Shown: one piece after another, positions 5,764 through 9,163 of the stretch | How positions within the stretch are numbered: position 1 is the stretch's first letter | Layout: each line of letters starts with the position of its first letter | Source: an uncultured Erysipelotrichaceae bacterium | Lineage (GTDB): Bacteria; Bacillota_I; Bacilli_A; Erysipelotrichales; Erysipelotrichaceae | Assembly: GCA_937893225.1 (NCBI GenBank) | Contig: CALBJM010000028.1 | Location: forward strand, 1-9,163 | DNA length: 9,163 nt | Direction of reading: 5' to 3' | The notes under the pieces: model-generated | Databases searched by the model: none | What the model was told of the DNA's origin: nothing | The model's input: the letters and a program-made list of their open reading frames with translations, nothing else | Made by a program: the position numbers and the translations under genes

Positions 5764-7002
5764 TTATCTCCCTATTGCTTTCTTGCAAATGTTTCGTACT
5801 GTTTTATCTACAGCACCATTATTCTCAATTTCTATATCCCTATATTTTGTATACAACGGCAATCTTTCTTCATACATCTTTTTTACCGCTTCTTCACTAC
5901 TAGAAAGAGGACGAGAATCACTAGGGTATAGATGAGATAGATCACGTTTTAGGTAAACAACAATGCCGTTTTCACTCAAATAGCGCATTGTCTCTTCCGT
6001 TTTAATAACGCCTCCCCCACAACTAATAATTTCACCACTAGCATTTCTATGACTCTTTGCCACTTCTGTTTCGATATTTCTAAAATATGCTTCACCACGT
6101 TTCTCAAAACAAGTTTTTATAGATGTGCCTAATGTATCAACAATTTCATCATCCATTTCCACAACATGACGATTCAATTTTTCACCTAATGCTTGTGCAA
6201 TCGTAGATTTACCTGCAGTAGGCATACCTATCAAAACAATATTTCTTCTCTCTCCTAATAATTGATGCATGCAAGGTTCAATTAGACTTTGATTTAATTT
6301 TTTATGTAAAAACAATTCATCAGCCGCAAATGCTTGTCTAACAAGCATTTCAAACCCCGCCAAAGTGCGTATACCTTGCTTTTTTGCATCAAATAATAAT
6401 TTTGTACGCAATGGATTCGCAATGATGTCCACAACAAACATCAAATGATCAAATCGACAAACATCTATTGGTGACGCATCACAATTTGGATACATGCCAA
6501 CAGGTGTAGTATTTACGATACCATCAAATGTATGTTCCATTTCATACAAAGTATCATAGGTAATTACACCATCACGTTTAGTACGAGAAACAAGCGTTAC
6601 ATGTGCACCTAACTCCTGCAAAGCTAAAGAAACTGCTTTCGATGCTCCACCCGTTCCTAATACCGCAATATTTTTTTCATTAACTGCAATATGATTCGCC
6701 AAAAGCATATCGCGAAAACCAATATAGTCAGTATTATATCCAATAAGGTTTTCTCCATCTTTTACAATACAATTCACTGCACCAATTTTCTTACAAGCAG
6801 GATCCAAAACATCTAAATACGGAATAACTTCTTGCTTATATGGAATTGTGACATTCACACCATCAAAATCTTTTGTCCGTAAAAATGTATCCAATTCCTC
6901 AGGTTTTAATTCATACATTGAATATGGATAATGATTAAAATGCGCATGAATTTCTTTTGACCAACTATGTCCAAGAGGATAACCTATCAAGCCAAATTTC
7001 AT
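5764..7002 (-). CDS. aroE-aroK: Bifunctional shikimate dehydrogenase / shikimate kinase (AroE-AroK fusion)
   Basis: One unbroken 412-residue frame carries two consecutive pathway enzymes. Residues 1 to about 235 are shikimate dehydrogenase (3-dehydroshikimate to shikimate, NADPH): GYPLGHSWS (7-15), NVTIPYK with catalytic K56, AVNCIV (75-80), GYNTDYIGF (88-96), the nucleotide loop GTGGASKAV (116-124) and TTPVGMYP (165-172). Residues about 252-412 are shikimate kinase (ATP-dependent 3-phosphorylation): Walker A GMPTAGKST (259-267), D284, FRNIETE (307-313), CGGGVI (328-333), lid arginine R364 in DSRPL, and ERLPLYTKY (379-387). Each half is near full length with a short linker. The start overlaps the aroC stop as ATGA, with GGAGGGG (7010-7016) placed 7 nt upstream. 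Separate aroE and aroK genes are the norm; the fusion could help pass shikimate between sites, which is inferred. Confidence 0.95.
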   Translation of the reverse strand: MKFGLIGYPLGHSWSKEIHAHFNHYPYSMYELKPEELDTFLRTKDFDGVNVTIPYKQEVIPYLDVLDPACKKIGAVNCIVKDGENLIGYNTDYIGFRDMLLANHIAVNEKNIAVLGTGGASKAVSLALQELGAHVTLVSRTKRDGVITYDTLYEMEHTFDGIVNTTPVGMYPNCDASPIDVCRFDHLMFVVDIIANPLRTKLLFDAKKQGIRTLAGFEMLVRQAFAADELFLHKKLNQSLIEPCMHQLLGERRNIVLIGMPTAGKSTIAQALGEKLNRHVVEMDDEIVDTLGTSIKTCFEKRGEAYFRNIETEVAKSHRNASGEIISCGGGVIKTEETMRYLSENGIVVYLKRDLSHLYPSDSRPLSSSEEAVKKMYEERLPLYTKYRDIEIENNGAVDKTVRNICKKAIGR

Positions 7003-8105
7003 TGTTTTTCCCCTCCAAAATACACTGAACCAAAACGCGTAATCAATAAATCTGCCACTGTAATTGCACTCATTGCATCAACAACGACTCTTGCACGATG
7101 AATGACTGCTGGATCATGTCTACCATGTATTTCAACATCCACATTTTCTTTTGTTTGAAAATTCACTGTTTTTTGTAGTTGTGCAATAGATGGCGTAGGT
7201 TTAAAAACCGTTTTAAAACGAATAGGCATACCATTAGTAATACCACCATTAATACCGCCATTATGATTTGTTTTTGTTATAATTTCTTTTCCATGCATAC
7301 AAAACGCATCATTTGCTGCAGAACCATACATGTTGCTAAAATCAAAACCACTGCCAAATTCCACGCCTTTACAAGCAGGAATAGAAAACAAAGCATGTGC
7401 CAAACAAGACTCTACACTATCAAATTCCGGTTCTCCAACGCCTGCGCACAAACCTGTTATAGCAGTATCTAATACACCTCCTACAGAGTCCATATGATTT
7501 CTTGCATCTTCTATCAACGCAATCATTTGTTCTCCTTTTTTTTCATCCAACACAGAAAATGTTTTTGCATTACACAATGCAATATCTTGTTCAAGATGCT
7601 TTTCATCAAAAGGACGATCTTCAATATGCATCATTTTAGAAATATGTGTACCTATAGTAATGCCCTTTTCTTGCAACATACAAATACAAATGGCGCCACA
7701 AACAACCAAAGGCGCTGTAAGTCTACCCGAAAAATGACCACCACCACTTGCATCTTCGTACCCTCTATACTTCACATGTCCAGCATAATCAGCATGTCCT
7801 GGTCGTGCGATATTCTTTAGCGCATTGTAATCAGAAGAATGTACGTTTTTGTTTGGAATTACGAATGCAATTGGTGTCCCTTCTGTATATCCATCTTTGA
7901 TACCTGATAGAAATTCAGGAATATCATCTTCTCTTCTTCCTGTTGATATCGTACCTGCAGCTTTTCTTTGCTGCATCATTCTAGCAATGATATCGTAGTC
8001 GATTTTCACACCACTAGGAACACCATCCAACACGGCACCAATTCCTTTTCCATGTGACTCCCCAAACAAGGTCACACTCAAATTATTTCCAATTACATTT
8101 TTCAT
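6999..8105 (-). CDS. aroC: Chorismate synthase
   Basis: AroC removes phosphate from EPSP to give chorismate, using reduced FMN without net redox change. The 368-residue length is usual. Motifs are GESHGKGIGAVLDGVP (15-30, with H18), ARPGHADY (100-107, with catalytic H104), GGGHFSGRLT (121-130) in place of the more common GGGRSSARET, and GRHDPAVIHRA near the C-terminus. The open frame extends 11 codons further (to 8138), but the start at 8105 is preferred: AGGGAG (8114-8119) lies 8 nt upstream, the TAATG junction shares one base with the aroB stop, and family proteins begin there. No flavin reductase gene is seen in the window, so FMN reduction is supplied elsewhere or by the enzyme itself. 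The 3' end overlaps aroE-aroK by 4 nt. Confidence 0.96.
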   Translation of the reverse strand: MKNVIGNNLSVTLFGESHGKGIGAVLDGVPSGVKIDYDIIARMMQQRKAAGTISTGRREDDIPEFLSGIKDGYTEGTPIAFVIPNKNVHSSDYNALKNIARPGHADYAGHVKYRGYEDASGGGHFSGRLTAPLVVCGAICICMLQEKGITIGTHISKMMHIEDRPFDEKHLEQDIALCNAKTFSVLDEKKGEQMIALIEDARNHMDSVGGVLDTAITGLCAGVGEPEFDSVESCLAHALFSIPACKGVEFGSGFDFSNMYGSAANDAFCMHGKEIITKTNHNGGINGGITNGMPIRFKTVFKPTPSIAQLQKTVNFQTKENVDVEIHGRHDPAVIHRARVVVDAMSAITVADLLITRFGSVYFGGEKQ

Positions 8106-9103
8106 TATAATTTCTCCCTGATCTTTTCCAGTGACCAATCTTCTATATACCCTTTCCCAATCTCATCGACTTGTACAATAGAAATATGGTCATGATCTGC
8201 TTTTTTATCATTCTTCATTAACGCAAAAACTGCATCTGCATCATATTCACACTGCACTGGTAAATGCATTCTCTCCAAAACAACCTTCAATCTTTGACGA
8301 ATCTCATCATTTTCTAAAATCTGCAGCATTCCTAAACCAACGCATTCTCCATGATAATATCCATTCATACCAAAATACGACTCAAAACCATGTCCATATG
8401 TATGACCAAAATTCAGCAGCTTTCTTTCTCCTGTTTCATTCTCATCATTTTCAACAACTTCTTTTTTTATATTTAAACAACGCATAATGATTTCATCAAT
8501 ATGTTGCTCATAATCATCTCTTTCAAACAACGAAAATAACACCGGATCTTTGATCAAACCTTCTTTTACCGCTTCAGCTAATCCATTATGGAAATGCCTA
8601 CGAGATAATGTAGATAAAGTGTCTGGGTCCACCAAAACCATATCTGGCTGCCAAAAAGCACCTATGCTGTTTTTTACACCATTAAAATCTATCGCAGTCT
8701 TCCCACCAATAGAAGAATCAATTTGTGATAATGAAGTTGTAGGAATGTTAATATAAGAAACACCGCGCATATAAATAGCTGAAGCAAACCCAGCCATATC
8801 TCCAACAACACCTCCACCTAGTGCAATCACAGTATCTTTTCTAGAAACATGTGCTTGTTGCATTGCTTTTAAAATATCTTGTAATGTATCAATATTTTTA
8901 TTAGCTTCACCATTTTTAAATACAAACATACATGCTTCTGGATATTGCTTTTTCAACAAATTTCTCCATTTTTCGGGTACACCATCATCTGAAACAATAA
9001 ACACTCTGCCTTGTCTGCCAATAACTTCTTTTGCCTTTGCCAAAATGCCTCTTTCTAAATAAATAGAATACGTCTTAGACTTGGCATGCATAATAATTTC
9101 CAT
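8105..9103 (-). CDS. aroB: 3-dehydroquinate synthase
   Basis: AroB converts DAHP to 3-dehydroquinate, the second pathway step, using NAD+ and a divalent metal (zinc or cobalt). Counted from the start at 9103 (332 residues), motifs are ALGGGVVGDMAGFAS (94-108), PTTSLSQIDSSIGGK (121-135), GLAEAVKEGLI (174-184), LNFGHTYGHGFE (230-241) and YHGECVGLGM (250-259). Likely metal ligands are E177, H234 and H251. Three in-frame ATGs occur at 9109, 9103 and 9091. I choose 9103 because MEIIMHAKSKTYSIYLERGIL-type starts align with MERIVV... of E. coli AroB. None has a convincing ribosome binding site; a weak GGA precedes the ATG at 9091. The ATG at 9109 forms an ATGA overlap with an upstream open frame, so coupling may set the true start. 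It is the first complete gene of the operon. Confidence 0.95.
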   Translation of the reverse strand: MEIIMHAKSKTYSIYLERGILAKAKEVIGRQGRVFIVSDDGVPEKWRNLLKKQYPEACMFVFKNGEANKNIDTLQDILKAMQQAHVSRKDTVIALGGGVVGDMAGFASAIYMRGVSYINIPTTSLSQIDSSIGGKTAIDFNGVKNSIGAFWQPDMVLVDPDTLSTLSRRHFHNGLAEAVKEGLIKDPVLFSLFERDDYEQHIDEIIMRCLNIKKEVVENDENETGERKLLNFGHTYGHGFESYFGMNGYYHGECVGLGMLQILENDEIRQRLKVVLERMHLPVQCEYDADAVFALMKNDKKADHDHISIVQVDEIGKGYIEDWSLEKIREKL

Positions 9104-9105
9104 AA

Positions 9106-9163
9106 TCATTGGTATATATAAATTAGCTCATCCAGCTGAGTTAAATCTATATACATCTCCTTT
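9106..9163 (-). other. Open frame running off the right edge: possible 3' end of an upstream operon gene
   Basis: On the minus strand one frame is open from the window edge to a TGA (9108-9106) that overlaps the first aroB ATG as ATGA. The visible residues are KEMYIDLTQLDELIYIYQ. This is the kind of junction seen between the other genes of this operon, so it may be the C-terminus of one more gene. Another frame ends in KGDVYRFNSAG before a TGA at 9130-9128 and is an alternative. A third reading is a 16-codon leader peptide from ATG 9156, but the AAAGGAG before it is directly adjacent, too close to serve it. Too little sequence is present to name a family. Confidence 0.3.

Noticed and set aside
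8106..8138. An 11-codon N-terminal extension of AroC
   Set aside because: The ATG at 8105 has a well-placed AGGGAG, forms a TAATG junction with aroB, and matches where the family begins.
9104..9163. T-box or other leader riboswitch before aroB
   Set aside because: Only about 55 nt upstream are present, with no T-box motif and no terminator; an open frame runs through the stretch instead.
1..9163. CRISPR arrays, insertion sequences, phage or defence genes
   Set aside because: No spaced direct repeats, terminal inverted repeats, transposase motifs or defence-type domains were seen; nearly all minus-strand sequence is accounted for by tightly packed metabolic and membrane genes.

Overview
The window is an AT-rich stretch with short intergenic gaps, AGGAG-type ribosome binding sites and tRNA genes that do not encode CCA. 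These traits point to a low-GC Bacillota genome. The aroE-aroK fusion, the NusG-domain-II/Gx pair and the gene order would suit an Erysipelotrichia- or Clostridia-like bacterium, but that placement is an inference. Most of the window is chromosomal core metabolism. I see no transposase, integrase, CRISPR array, phage gene or defence gene.

Layout, left to right. Positions 1-84 hold no supported gene. Positions 85-318 are a small plus-strand tRNA unit: a sigma-A-type promoter with a dyad in its spacer, tRNA-Glu(TTC), tRNA-Trp(CCA) and an intrinsic terminator. Everything from 322 to the right edge is on the minus strand, so transcription of the long cluster runs right to left and meets the tRNA unit tail to tail at 319-321.

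The minus-strand cluster, in transcription order, is aroB (3-dehydroquinate synthase), aroC (chorismate synthase), a fused aroE-aroK (shikimate dehydrogenase plus shikimate kinase), aroF (type I-beta DAHP synthase), aroA (EPSP synthase) and tyrA (prephenate dehydrogenase). The junctions are stop/start overlaps of 1, 4 and 8 nt or gaps of 1 nt, most with a good ribosome binding site inside the preceding gene, so this is one translationally coupled operon. It supplies every enzyme from erythrose-4-phosphate and phosphoenolpyruvate to chorismate except 3-dehydroquinate dehydratase (aroD/aroQ). It then supplies the tyrosine-branch dehydrogenase but not the chorismate mutase. The operon promoter and any leader lie beyond the right edge. 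The last 58 nt hold an open frame that ends on the aroB start and may be the tail of one more gene.

Below tyrA come two coupled genes for a membrane-anchored NusG-domain-II protein and a Gx-family membrane protein. They have their own likely promoter, an extended -10 so close to the ATG that the mRNA would be nearly leaderless. Such pairs are known from flavin and extracellular electron-transfer loci. A perfect 22-nt palindrome (terminator or operator) separates them from a MATE-family exporter, whose stop codon lies in the loop of its own terminator.

Points most worth a second look: a Trp-Cys swap at the metal-ligand cysteine of the DAHP synthase, the predicted leaderless promoter, the dyad in the tRNA promoter, and the aroE-aroK fusion. 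I found no clear sign of a wholly new system.
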